Shown here one piece after another: positions 38,174 through 47,340 of a DNA stretch of 64,000 nt. The notes under the pieces are model-generated. The model saw only the letters and a list, made by a program, of their open reading frames with translations, did not search any database and was not told the origin of the DNA. The stretch lies in contig JAUYHA010000071.1 in assembly GCA_030690265.1 (NCBI GenBank), positions 1 through 64,000 of the forward strand, given 5' to 3'. Position numbers and translations under genes: made by a program. The stretch is from Dehalococcoidales bacterium (GTDB lineage: Bacteria; Chloroflexota; Dehalococcoidia; Dehalococcoidales; UBA2162). Each line of letters starts with the position of its first letter. Within the stretch, counting starts at the first letter, position 1.

Positions 38174-39679
38174 CTAACTTCCTGCCATGGGTACTCCCAG
38201 AATTTTAAGCTCGGTATCAGTTAAGCCGACACCTCTCAGGTGCAGGCGGTTGCCCCGCAGGCTCTCCAGAGCATTGATGCCCATCCCACCCAGTATATCT
38301 TTCAGTTCAAGGCTCCAGCCCCGAAGCAGGTTAGCCAACCGGCGAGCGCCGATGTCCGGGTTGACCCTCTTGGTCAAGCGCAGGTCAGTGGTGGTGATAC
38401 CCCAGGCACATTTGCCGGTATGACACTGCTGGCAGACGGTGCAGCCCAGGGCGATAAGAGCGGCTGTGCCGATATAGACAGCGTCAGCGCCAAGAGCGAT
38501 AGCTTTAGCCACATCACCGCTGTTTCTTATCCCTCCCGAAACGACAACGGAAGCCTGGTTGCGGATGCCTTCCTGCCTTAAGCGGCTATCCACCGAGGCG
38601 AGGGCCATCTCAATGGGAATGCCAACATTATCGCGAATAATCTTGGGAGCCGCACCGGTAGCCCCTCTGAGTCCGTCGAGGACGATGATATCGGCCCCGC
38701 CTCTCACCATACCGCTGGCGATAGCAGCCGAGTTATGGACGGCGGCAATCTTGACAGCTACCGGTTTGGTGTAGTTGGTTGCCTCTTTCAGGGCATAGAT
38801 AAGCTGAGACAGGTCTTCAATAGAGTAAATATCGTGCTGTGGTGCCGGTGATAGGGCATCAGTGCCCTGGGGAATCATCCGGGTCAGCGATATCTCGGCG
38901 CTGACCTTTTCTCCGGGCAGGTGTCCGCCAATTCCAGGCTTAGCTCCCTGACCAATCTTAATCTCAACTATACTGGCTACATCCAGGTATTCAGCATGAA
39001 CGCCGAAGCGCCCGGACGCTACTTGAACGATGGTGTTTTTGCCATATTTGTATAGACTGGAATGAAGCCCGCCTTCTCCGGTATTCCAGAGGGTGCCCAT
39101 CTCTGTGGCGGCTCTGGCTAAAGACTCATGCACATTAAGGCTCACGGCTCCGTAAGACATAGCAGCAAACATCACCGGTACTTCCAGTTTTACCTGGGGA
39201 GGCAGTTCTGTTTTCAAATTGAAGGAATCTAAATCTATGTCCAGCCGGTCGGGTTTTCGTCCCAGATAGGTGGTAAGCTCCATTGGTTCACGAAGCGGGT
39301 CAATGGAGGGATTGGTTACCTGGCTGGCATTAAGTACCAGATGGTCCCAGTAGACGCGCTGGCCCTTATCATTACCCATACCAGTAAGGAGCATCCCGCC
39401 GCTTTCCGCCTGTTTTATGATGTCTTCAATAATTTCGGGACGCCAGTTATAGTTTTCCCGGTAGTCCAGCGGCCTTCGGCTGATAGTCAAGGCTCCGGTG
39501 GGGCAAAAGAGCACGCAGCGGTGGCAGCCGACACAGTTTTCCTCACAGCTCCTTACCGCGTCATCTTCAGCATCATAGTAATGAGTGTCGAAGGTGCACT
39601 GATTGAGACAGACCTGGCAGCGGATGCACCGCTCATCGTCCCGCTGGACTATGAATTTGGATGGTAGATAGGTCTTCAT
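38174..39679 (-). CDS. Glutamate synthase FMN-binding catalytic domain protein with N-terminal ferredoxin domain (archaeal type)
   Basis: CIRCQVCLNQCTF and CVGCHRCVLFCPTGA; GEGGLHSSLYKYGKNTIVQVASGRFGV, KIGQGAKPGIGGHLPGEKV, CTVCQQCHTGKCAWGI. Confidence 0.95.
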   Translation of the reverse strand: MKTYLPSKFIVQRDDERCIRCQVCLNQCTFDTHYYDAEDDAVRSCEENCVGCHRCVLFCPTGALTISRRPLDYRENYNWRPEIIEDIIKQAESGGMLLTGMGNDKGQRVYWDHLVLNASQVTNPSIDPLREPMELTTYLGRKPDRLDIDLDSFNLKTELPPQVKLEVPVMFAAMSYGAVSLNVHESLARAATEMGTLWNTGEGGLHSSLYKYGKNTIVQVASGRFGVHAEYLDVASIVEIKIGQGAKPGIGGHLPGEKVSAEISLTRMIPQGTDALSPAPQHDIYSIEDLSQLIYALKEATNYTKPVAVKIAAVHNSAAIASGMVRGGADIIVLDGLRGATGAAPKIIRDNVGIPIEMALASVDSRLRQEGIRNQASVVVSGGIRNSGDVAKAIALGADAVYIGTAALIALGCTVCQQCHTGKCAWGITTTDLRLTKRVNPDIGARRLANLLRGWSLELKDILGGMGINALESLRGNRLHLRGVGLTDTELKILGVPMAGS

Positions 39680-39687
39680 TTTTTCTC

Positions 39688-40464
39688 CTAGGTTCGTATC
39701 GGAATCTCCCGTTTTGCAAGGTATTCTTTTATCTGGCTGATAGAATAAGTCCCGTAATGGAAGATGCTGGCGGCAAGCACCGCATCCGCCTTGCCCGAGA
39801 CCAGGGCTTGATAGAGGTCTTCCGGGTTGCCGGCGCCGCCGCTGGCAACTACGGGCACGCTAACGCTCTCAGAGATGGCTCTCAGCAGTTCCAGGTCGTA
39901 GCCTGCTTGAGTGCCATCGGCGTCGATGCTGTTTACCACGATTTCACCGGCGCCCAGGGCAACAGCCTTTTTCGCCCACTCGATGGCATCCAGCCCGGCA
40001 GGGCGGCCGCCGTTAGCTCCGGTGTGGGTGAATACCTCCCATCGTGGAGGGCTTGAGCCGGGAACCCGTTTGGCATCCATGCCCAGGACAATACACTGGC
40101 TGCCGAACCGCCGGGCGCCTTCCGTAATGAGGTCCGGGTTCTGGACGGCAGCGGTGTTGATGGAGACCTTATCAGCACCGGATTCCAGCATGAGGCGCAT
40201 ATCCTCCACGCTGCGGAGACCGCCACCGACGGTAAGGGGAATAAATACCTGGCTGGCGGTGCGTTTCATTACCTCCAGCATGATGGGGCGCTCATCGCTG
40301 GAAGCCGTGATGTCATAGAAGACCAGCTCGTCAGCGCCTTCTTCGTTATAGAAGGCAGCCAGCTCCACCGGGTCACCAGCGTCACGGTGGTCCTGAAACT
40401 TGACCCCTTTGACCACCCGCCCGTTCTTCACATCCAGGCAGGGAACTATTCTCTTGGTCAGCAT
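39688..40464 (-). CDS. hisF: Imidazole glycerol phosphate synthase cyclase subunit
   Basis: [92 protein letters not shown]. Confidence 0.97.
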   Translation of the reverse strand: MLTKRIVPCLDVKNGRVVKGVKFQDHRDAGDPVELAAFYNEEGADELVFYDITASSDERPIMLEVMKRTASQVFIPLTVGGGLRSVEDMRLMLESGADKVSINTAAVQNPDLITEGARRFGSQCIVLGMDAKRVPGSSPPRWEVFTHTGANGGRPAGLDAIEWAKKAVALGAGEIVVNSIDADGTQAGYDLELLRAISESVSVPVVASGGAGNPEDLYQALVSGKADAVLAASIFHYGTYSISQIKEYLAKREIPIRT

Positions 40465-40465
40465 T

Positions 40466-41617
40466 TCATACTGCCTCCCCCGCCGTTACTTTTTCTTTCC
40501 TGGCTTTCTGCTTCCGGGCTGGCGTTTTCAGCCTGGCGACAACCGGTTCTCCGCCCATAGGAATCCAGACTTTATCCAGTTCAGGAGATATCAGGCGGAT
40601 AGCCGATTCCTCCGAGGAGAGATAGAGCATATCACCTTTTTCTCCTACGGTTAGCGGGCGCAGCCTGATGCGGTCGTTCAAGCCTATCATTTCACCGTGG
40701 TGGGCGATTATTACTGCAAAGGGCCCGTTTAAGAGCAAGCTACCGTATACCTGGCGCAAAGCTCTCATCAGGTCCTGCTCTCCTGACGGCATACGTTCAA
40801 TTTCGCTCCAGAAGGGTGGTGCCAGTATTTTGGCTGTTATTTCCAGGGGCATATTGTGCTTGCGCATGAGCAGGTCAATTGCGTAAGCCACTACTTCGGT
40901 GTCCGTCTGCATGGTGCAGGAATAGCCGAACTGCTCCAGATAGCGGCGGTTAATTCCATAGGAAGAAATCTCGCCGTTGTGAACAACGGTCCAGTCCAGA
41001 ATACAGAAGGGGTGAGCCCCACCCCACCAGCCTGGGGTGTTGGTGGGAAAACGTCCGTGGGATGTCCATAAATAACCCTCATACTCTTCCAGTCCGAAGT
41101 AGTCGGCTATCTCCTCCGGGTAGCCTACTCCCTTGAATACCGCCATATTCTTGCCGCTGGAAAAAACAAAACTGTCGCTCAACCTGGTGTTTATTTCCAT
41201 CACTCTGTCCACGACATAATCATCTTCAGATTGTTTTTTGAGATGGTGCTGACCTATCTTAAGAAAGTAGCGCCATACCGCCGGAGGGTTGGTGATTTTT
41301 GGTGTTGGTCTGGTCGGCACTTCCTCCTGGTAGACCGGCTTGAAATGCTGCTGGAGAAATGCCTCCGTTTCCTGCTTTCCTTTCTGGCTCAGGTACATAA
41401 TATGGAGGGCATAGCAGTCGGCGTACTCAGGGTATAAGCCGTAGACAGCGAATCCGCCGCCCAGCCCGTTGCCCCGGTCGTGCATATTGGCAATAGCCCT
41501 GATGACACCTTCTCCGGAAAACCTCCTGCCCGAGGTATCCATGGCGCCGAAGATAGAGCAGGCGTCAATTACCTTGCTTTCTTGATAAGGGTTATTAACT
41601 TGCCAGAGGTCTTTCAC
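40466..41617 (-). CDS. Class II glutamine amidotransferase domain protein (glutamate synthase domain 1)
   Basis: [76 protein letters not shown]. Confidence 0.94.
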   Translation of the reverse strand: MKDLWQVNNPYQESKVIDACSIFGAMDTSGRRFSGEGVIRAIANMHDRGNGLGGGFAVYGLYPEYADCYALHIMYLSQKGKQETEAFLQQHFKPVYQEEVPTRPTPKITNPPAVWRYFLKIGQHHLKKQSEDDYVVDRVMEINTRLSDSFVFSSGKNMAVFKGVGYPEEIADYFGLEEYEGYLWTSHGRFPTNTPGWWGGAHPFCILDWTVVHNGEISSYGINRRYLEQFGYSCTMQTDTEVVAYAIDLLMRKHNMPLEITAKILAPPFWSEIERMPSGEQDLMRALRQVYGSLLLNGPFAVIIAHHGEMIGLNDRIRLRPLTVGEKGDMLYLSSEESAIRLISPELDKVWIPMGGEPVVARLKTPARKQKARKEKVTAGEAV

Positions 41618-41643
41618 TTCAGTTCTTCCTGGAATACGGAATG

Positions 41644-42990
41644 CTATTCGCCGACGAGTATCTCTTCAGCCTGTTCAACAGCGGTCACCGGAGAGCCTGC
41701 TGTTGAAGGCAGCCACGCCAGGCGCTGCCGCCAGATTTCTTCAGGGAGAGAAGACAGGCCAAAATCGTCAGCAACCAGTACCTGCTTAAAAGTCCCGACA
41801 TTTATTCTATCTTTCATCAGGTTGTAAATAATGCCTGACTTCTCAATATCACCACTGAAGACCATGCCCACAATCAGTCCATCCTTCAAGACTATTTTCC
41901 GGTAGATGGAGTCGTCCCTGGAGCTGATTACTTCGTATCTATCATCGGGCGGGGCTACTATGCCTGCCGAGACGATATTGGTGCCAAAGTATTTTATTGA
42001 GTTCATTGCTGTGCCCCCGGGATATTCTGCCAGAATACCGGCCATGTTCAAGCCGGCAACCCTGCCTCCCGAGTAAGCGTTAGGCCAGATAGGGGTGAGG
42101 CGGTTCTCTCCGTAAACGAAATCGTAAGCCTCGGCTACGTCGCCGCAGGCATAAACATCGGGTCGGGAGGTAGCCATATGGCGGTCAACAACTATGCCCC
42201 GGTTTACCTTTATTTCGGTGCCGGTGACAAGCTCGGTGCGCGGCCGGACACCGATGGCTATAATTACCATTTCGCAGGGCAGCGTCTGGCCGTCATCGAG
42301 GCTGACGCCGGTGGCTTCACCGGGCAGGTAGCTGGTAATTTTCTCCACAGTATGTCCTGTTATAACTTCAACCCCGGCTTTCTTCAGGATTTTCTCTTTC
42401 AAGGCTGAGGCTTCTTCATCAAGGATAACATTTAGGACACGGTCCTTCATCTCAATGATGGTGGTCTCGACATCCCGTTTCACCAGTGCTTCCGCAACGC
42501 TTACCCCGATGAGCCCGCCGCCGATGACTACAGTTCTTACCTTTCTGCGGTGCTCAGCCAGGAACTGGTCAATTGCCCTGGCGTCATCAAGTCTGGTAAA
42601 GGTAAAGACTCCCTGCAGTTCAATACCCGCCATTGGGGGGAGAATAGGCGAACCGCCGGTAGCCAGCAGCAGTTTCTCCCAGCCAAGTGTCTGACCATTT
42701 TCCAGCTCAACGGTATGTTTGGGGAAATCGAGCTTTACCACTTTCTTACCGAGAATCGTCTGGATGTGGTTCTTTTCGTAGAAATCAGGGGGACGGAAGA
42801 GCATCTTTTTCAGGGGACGCCTCTCGGACAGGTGCTCGGCGATAAGGGGTCGTGAATAGACGGGGTAAGGCTCATCGGAAATAATGCTGATTGCGCCGGT
42901 CTTATCCAGCGTACGGATAGCTTCAGCCGCCCCGATACCACCGGCCGAGTTGCCGATAATCAAATACTTTATTTTCTCTATTTTTGCCAT
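41644..42990 (-). CDS. FAD-dependent pyridine nucleotide-disulfide oxidoreductase (GOGAT-associated)
   Basis: YLIIGNSAGGIGAAEAIRTLDK, VVIGGGLIGVSVAEALVKRDVETTIIE, VYACGDVAEAYDFV. Confidence 0.93.
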   Translation of the reverse strand: MAKIEKIKYLIIGNSAGGIGAAEAIRTLDKTGAISIISDEPYPVYSRPLIAEHLSERRPLKKMLFRPPDFYEKNHIQTILGKKVVKLDFPKHTVELENGQTLGWEKLLLATGGSPILPPMAGIELQGVFTFTRLDDARAIDQFLAEHRRKVRTVVIGGGLIGVSVAEALVKRDVETTIIEMKDRVLNVILDEEASALKEKILKKAGVEVITGHTVEKITSYLPGEATGVSLDDGQTLPCEMVIIAIGVRPRTELVTGTEIKVNRGIVVDRHMATSRPDVYACGDVAEAYDFVYGENRLTPIWPNAYSGGRVAGLNMAGILAEYPGGTAMNSIKYFGTNIVSAGIVAPPDDRYEVISSRDDSIYRKIVLKDGLIVGMVFSGDIEKSGIIYNLMKDRINVGTFKQVLVADDFGLSSLPEEIWRQRLAWLPSTAGSPVTAVEQAEEILVGE

Positions 42991-43009
42991 CTCTTACCGC
43001 CTGATTTAC

Positions 43010-43663
43010 TTATCTTCCCGTTACTTCCGCTCCCAGAGCAATTTTAATGAAATTATCGTACATCTTGAGACCGAGTTCTCCGCTCTTCTCCGGGTGAAAC
43101 TGGGTGGCTATCAGGTTCCCCCGGGCAATGACACTGGCCATTGAGATACCGTATTCAGTCTCACCGATGACGAACGATTTGTCCTCCGGTTCGGCGTAGT
43201 AGCTGTGGACAAAGTAAAAGTTCGCTTCATTGGCTATGCCGTCAAAAATAGGGTGGGATTTGGTCTGTTTTACCTGGTTCCAGCCCATGTGGGGAATCTT
43301 CAAGCCCTGAGGAAGCCGGCGAACCCTTCCGGGGATGATATCCAGACACTCATGCCGGCCGCCTTCCTCGGTTGCCGTGAACAAAACCTGCAACCCGATA
43401 CAGACACCGAAAAAGGGCCGGCCTTCGGCAATAAGATGCCGTATCGGGTTGACCAGTCCCAGTTTCTTCAGGCTGGCTACGGTATCAGCCGCCGCCCCGA
43501 CTCCGGGCAGAATAACAACCCGGGCAGACAGCACCTCATCCGGGCTGCTGGTTACCTCTGGCTGGTAGCCCAGTTTATTGATGGCGTTAGCTACACTGCG
43601 GAGGTTGCCACTGCCGTAATCAATGATAGTAATTTTCATATCATTCCCTCGAACCGGGCCCAC
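43010..43663 (-). CDS. hisH: Imidazole glycerol phosphate synthase glutamine amidotransferase subunit
   Basis: ITIIDYGSGNLRSVANAINKLGY, FFGVCIGLQVLF, IPHMGWNQV, QFHPEKSGELGLKMYDNF. Confidence 0.96.
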   Translation of the reverse strand: MGPVRGNDMKITIIDYGSGNLRSVANAINKLGYQPEVTSSPDEVLSARVVILPGVGAAADTVASLKKLGLVNPIRHLIAEGRPFFGVCIGLQVLFTATEEGGRHECLDIIPGRVRRLPQGLKIPHMGWNQVKQTKSHPIFDGIANEANFYFVHSYYAEPEDKSFVIGETEYGISMASVIARGNLIATQFHPEKSGELGLKMYDNFIKIALGAEVTGR

Positions 43664-43665
43664 AG

Positions 43666-44130
43666 CTAATTCCCCCTTACCGAAAGCTGCTCATCCGCTT
43701 CTAAATATACCAGCGCTTCGTTAGGACAGTAGGTAACACAGGCCGGGATTTCTCTTCCCTGGCAGAGGTCACACTTTGTCACCCTCTTTTCCTGCCGGTT
43801 CTGCCTGATGGCACCGAAGGGACAAACTAACAGGCAGGTCCAGCAGCCAATACACTTCTCCTCGTCTAGCTGAACTGACGAGCTTTCCGTGTCACGGGTG
43901 AGAGCACCCGTCAGGCAGGCCTGAACACAGGGAGCATCTTCGCACTGCTGGCAGCGGATGGAAAGAGACAGCGGGTTTTTCTCCTCTACCCGACATCTTG
44001 GTGAAGGAAGGGGTAAATCCTTTTTGAAAGCTCTGAGCGGGTCCTTTGGCGATGCCTGTTGCAGCTGGCAGTACACCTCGCAGAAGTGACAGCCGATACA
44101 GACCTGGTCCTTAATATAGATTTTCTTCAT
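43666..44130 (-). CDS. Multi-[4Fe-4S] ferredoxin-like electron transfer protein
   Basis: CIGCHFCEVYC, CQQCEDAPCVQAC, CIGCWTCLLVCPFGA, CDLCQGREIPACVTYCP. Confidence 0.93.
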   Translation of the reverse strand: MKKIYIKDQVCIGCHFCEVYCQLQQASPKDPLRAFKKDLPLPSPRCRVEEKNPLSLSIRCQQCEDAPCVQACLTGALTRDTESSSVQLDEEKCIGCWTCLLVCPFGAIRQNRQEKRVTKCDLCQGREIPACVTYCPNEALVYLEADEQLSVRGN

Positions 44131-44168
44131 TTCATTGCCTTATTCAAGCGGCATATGGCAACCGCTTT

Positions 44169-44197
44169 CCGCTAGATATTTTAGAGTAACATAGCGG
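44169..44197. promoter_or_regulatory. Candidate operator-like inverted repeat CCGCTA-N17-TAGCGG upstream of the GOGAT/his/nrpR unit
   Basis: ccgctagatattttagagtaacatagcgg; overlaps a possible minus-strand promoter (ttgaca 44212..44207, tactct 44188..44183). Confidence 0.3.
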
Positions 44198-44325
44198 GTA
44201 ATTTTTGTCAAGACCGTTCGGGCAGAATATTTTAGTCATTATCTTGACATCACTATCAGAAATGGTCTATTTTCCATAATACCGGGAAGTTTAAACAGAG
44301 ACCGCCGGAAAAATCAGGAGAAAAT

Positions 44326-45678
44326 ATGGCCCGCTCCAGGGACTGGACAAAGGGTAGTACAGGGCGTAATCTTTTAGTGCTGTCCTGGCCTGTCTGGGTT
44401 CACGAGGTCTTTTTTCAAGGGACCCAGATTCTTGATATGATATGGGTGGGGAGGCTGGGAGTAGCCTCGGTTGCCGGTCTGGGTGTGGCTACCATAGTTA
44501 TCAGGGTGGGCAACTCAGCGGTAAGAGGTCTATCTATCGGGGCAAGGGCAATGGTGGCTCGCTTTGTCGGCGCCGGTGATGATGAAGGTGCCATTCACGC
44601 TGCCCGGCAGGTCTTAATTGTCAGTGCTGCTTTCGGCACGGTAATGGCGGCAATCGCTGTCCCTCTGGCGGGACCCGTGCTGCGCTTCCTGGGTCTGATG
44701 CCTGAAGTTGTCGCTGAAGGAACGCTCTATCTGCGTATAATGTTTCTTAGCTGGATACCCTACTCACTCTGGATGGTGGCTTACGGTGGGATTCTACATG
44801 CCTCTGGGGATACGGTAAACCCGATGAGAATTACCATCTTCATCAGGTCTGTCTGGATGGTGCTTTCACCTTCCTTCATTTTTGGCTGGTGGATATTCCC
44901 CCGTCTGGGTGTTGCCGGAGCAGCTATGGCAACTCTCGTTTCTCAGTGTCTGGCAATAGCTCTGGCGCTCTGGGTTCTGTTCAGTGGAAAGAGCCGGCTG
45001 AAGCTGACTCTGGAAGGCTTGCGCTTTGATACCAATATCATCTGGCGGGCAGTCAAGGTTAGTCTCCCGGCTGCGGTGCAGGACATGCAAAGGTCCTTTG
45101 GTAATCTGGTCTTAACCCGGTTAATGATTCCTTTTGGTACAGTGGCGGTAGCCGCTCACAGCCTGGCGAACCGGGTAGACATGATGATTAGCCCGGTGAA
45201 TATAGCCTTGGGCAGGGGTGCCGGGGTGCTGGTGGGGCAAAACCTGGGGGCGGGCTATGCAGAGCGAGCCGAGAGGAGCGGCTGGCTGGGGGCAGCTTTT
45301 AACGAGGTCTTTGTGATTGGCGGTTCAGTGGTAATATTGCTCTGGGCGGAAGGTATTGTCCGTCTTTTCAGCAGCGACCCCGAACTGGTGGGGCTAACCG
45401 CTGTCTTCCTGAGAATCGCTGCCGCCGGTTACCTGGTAAACGGCTTCGAAATGATATTGCAGCAATCAATAGCAAGCGCCGGTGACACCGTGCCACCGCT
45501 GTTGGTCAGCCTGGTAACGATCTGGCTGGTGCAGTTGCCCCTGGCTTTTCTGCTGCCGCGGGTCACAGCTCTCGGCGTCTACGGAGTCCGCTGGGCTATG
45601 GTGATTAGCCTGGTTCTGGGAGCAATTGTTTACAGCATATATTTCCGATTGGGCAGATGGAAGCGTAAGAAATTGTAG
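44326..45678 (+). CDS. MATE-family efflux transporter
   Basis: 450 aa polytopic; SWPVWVHEVFFQGTQILDMIWVGRLG..., GAGVLVGQNLGAGYAERAERSGW. Confidence 0.93.
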   Translation: MARSRDWTKGSTGRNLLVLSWPVWVHEVFFQGTQILDMIWVGRLGVASVAGLGVATIVIRVGNSAVRGLSIGARAMVARFVGAGDDEGAIHAARQVLIVSAAFGTVMAAIAVPLAGPVLRFLGLMPEVVAEGTLYLRIMFLSWIPYSLWMVAYGGILHASGDTVNPMRITIFIRSVWMVLSPSFIFGWWIFPRLGVAGAAMATLVSQCLAIALALWVLFSGKSRLKLTLEGLRFDTNIIWRAVKVSLPAAVQDMQRSFGNLVLTRLMIPFGTVAVAAHSLANRVDMMISPVNIALGRGAGVLVGQNLGAGYAERAERSGWLGAAFNEVFVIGGSVVILLWAEGIVRLFSSDPELVGLTAVFLRIAAAGYLVNGFEMILQQSIASAGDTVPPLLVSLVTIWLVQLPLAFLLPRVTALGVYGVRWAMVISLVLGAIVYSIYFRLGRWKRKKL

Positions 45679-45699
45679 TCTGGCGCCCGATTACCTCTT

Positions 45700-45783
45700 T
45701 GTCATTGCCAGGAGGCATAAGCCTCCGTGGCAATCTTAAAAATCTTAGAGATTGCTTTGTCGCTAACGCTCCTCGCAGTGACA
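45700..45783. repeat. Palindromic repeat family c
   Basis: tgtcattgccaggaggcataagcctccgtggcaatct ... agattgctttgtcgctaacgctcctcgcagtgaca. Confidence 0.85.
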
Positions 45784-45887
45784 CACAAGTCACCTTTTTC
45801 TGTGATTAGACAATCTCAAATTATTGCTGTTGAGTAGTCGGGCAATCTGAGGTAAACTATTAGGCATATTGGTTAAAGGGGTTATTA

Positions 45888-47120
45888 ATGCGAGTGCAAA
45901 GGTGTAAGGGAACTAAAGACCTGTCTCCTGAAGAGATGAGAAAGTTCCGCTTGATTGAGGGGGTATTTCGGGACTGCAGTCTTAAATGGGGGTATGAAGA
46001 GGTCAGAACGCCCACCCTTGAGTATCTGCACCTGTTCACCTCAACCGGAACGCTTACCCCCGGCAAGCTGGGCAAGATATATTCTTTCCTTGACTGGGAT
46101 GGCTGGAGCGGGGAGAGGGTGGTATTGAGACCCGATGGTACCATTCCCATTGCCCGGCTTTATATTGATGCTATGGCGGGCAGGGACTTAGCCAAGCTCT
46201 TTTATGTGACCAATGTCTTTAACTTCGAGGAGACGGGCGAGGAGACCAGGGAAAAATGGCAGTGCGGTGCTGAACTCATCGGGGCTAACTCAACTGCGGC
46301 TGATGTGGAACTGGTGGTGCTGGCTCTGGAGGTTTTGAAAAAACTGGGTCTTGAAGATGTTGAGTTGAAGCTATCCCACGCCGGATTGATAAAGGCCCTG
46401 CTGGGTAAGTTCGGTCTGAGTCATGGAGAGCAAGACAGGCTCTTTGACCGGATTCTGGACGGTGATGAAGCAGTGCTGCCTGAGATAGCGTCGGAAAGAC
46501 CGGAACTGGGCAGGGTTTTGACGCCTCTGCTGGAACTGAAAGGGAAGTCATCAGGTTTCCTGAAAAACCTGAAGGCACTGTTCAATCAGAACCTGCCGGA
46601 GCTGGAAGCCTCTCTTAATAATTTTGTAGATGTGGTTGACCTTCTGGGGGAGGTGGGTATCAGCTATCAGATTGACATAACATCAGAGAGAGGTTTTGAA
46701 TACTATACCGGGGTGATGTTCCAGGTTAAGGCTGGTGGAGAGCACATAGGTGGCGGGGGCAGGTATGATGCCCTCATTCCGTTGATGGGGGGTAGGGATA
46801 TTCCTGCCTCAGGGTTTGCTCTCTACCTCGACCACCTGATGAACCTGGTAAAGACGGAAGCACTGGTTGAGGCGGAGACTCAAAGAGTCCTGATTAAGGC
46901 AGAGGCCGGCTCTTTAAAGGAAGCCTTTGACCTGGCCGGTCATCTCCATAAAGCCGGCTATTCCGCTGAGGTATACCTCGGCGGTCAGGAGCCAGCCAGC
47001 TTAAAATGGCTGCTCAATGTCCAGAGCAAAAAACCCCTGTTTCTTTTGACTGACAAGGTTAATAACAAAAAGTTAGAAGCGAAAAACGTAGACGAGGTCT
47101 TATCACTACTAAAGGCTTGA
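45888..47120 (+). CDS. hisZ: ATP phosphoribosyltransferase regulatory subunit / HisRS-like protein
   Basis: RCKGTKDLSPEEMRKFRLIEGVFRDCSLKWGYEEVRTPTLEYLHLF; VLRPDGTIPIARLY; GGGGRYDALIPLMGG; upstream of hisG. Confidence 0.8.
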   Translation: MRVQRCKGTKDLSPEEMRKFRLIEGVFRDCSLKWGYEEVRTPTLEYLHLFTSTGTLTPGKLGKIYSFLDWDGWSGERVVLRPDGTIPIARLYIDAMAGRDLAKLFYVTNVFNFEETGEETREKWQCGAELIGANSTAADVELVVLALEVLKKLGLEDVELKLSHAGLIKALLGKFGLSHGEQDRLFDRILDGDEAVLPEIASERPELGRVLTPLLELKGKSSGFLKNLKALFNQNLPELEASLNNFVDVVDLLGEVGISYQIDITSERGFEYYTGVMFQVKAGGEHIGGGGRYDALIPLMGGRDIPASGFALYLDHLMNLVKTEALVEAETQRVLIKAEAGSLKEAFDLAGHLHKAGYSAEVYLGGQEPASLKWLLNVQSKKPLFLLTDKVNNKKLEAKNVDEVLSLLKA

Positions 47121-47206
47121 AAGCGAGCTAAGAAAGCAAATCTCTGAGATACGGGGAGTCAAAGAGAGGCGAAACCCCTCTCTTATAAACTTCCTGTTCT
47201 TGATTG

Positions 47207-47265
47207 TCACCCCTGCGAAAGCAGGGGTCTGCCCGGGGTGGATTCCCGCTTTCGCGGGAATGACA
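47207..47265. repeat. Dispersed palindromic repeat (gtcacccctgcgaaagcaggggt ... cccgctttcgcgggaatgac)
   Basis: Direct reading; a family b-type end (ttttcagacagcccc) follows near 47302..47317. Confidence 0.7.
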
Positions 47266-47340
47266 AACGGTACGGGAATGACAAACGATACATGAAGTAG
47301 TGTTTTCAGACAGCCCCTAAATGGAATAGGGTTACGATTA

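Noticed and set aside
44260-44305. Methanogen-type NrpR operator (GGAA-N6-TTCC)
   Set aside because: Only a TTCC-N9-GGAA arrangement (ttccataataccgggaa) is present, with wrong order and spacing.
45888-47120. Second histidyl-tRNA synthetase
   Set aside because: HisRS-like fold, but the position upstream of hisG and the RPDGTIPIARLY variant fit HisZ better; a definitive call needs alignment.
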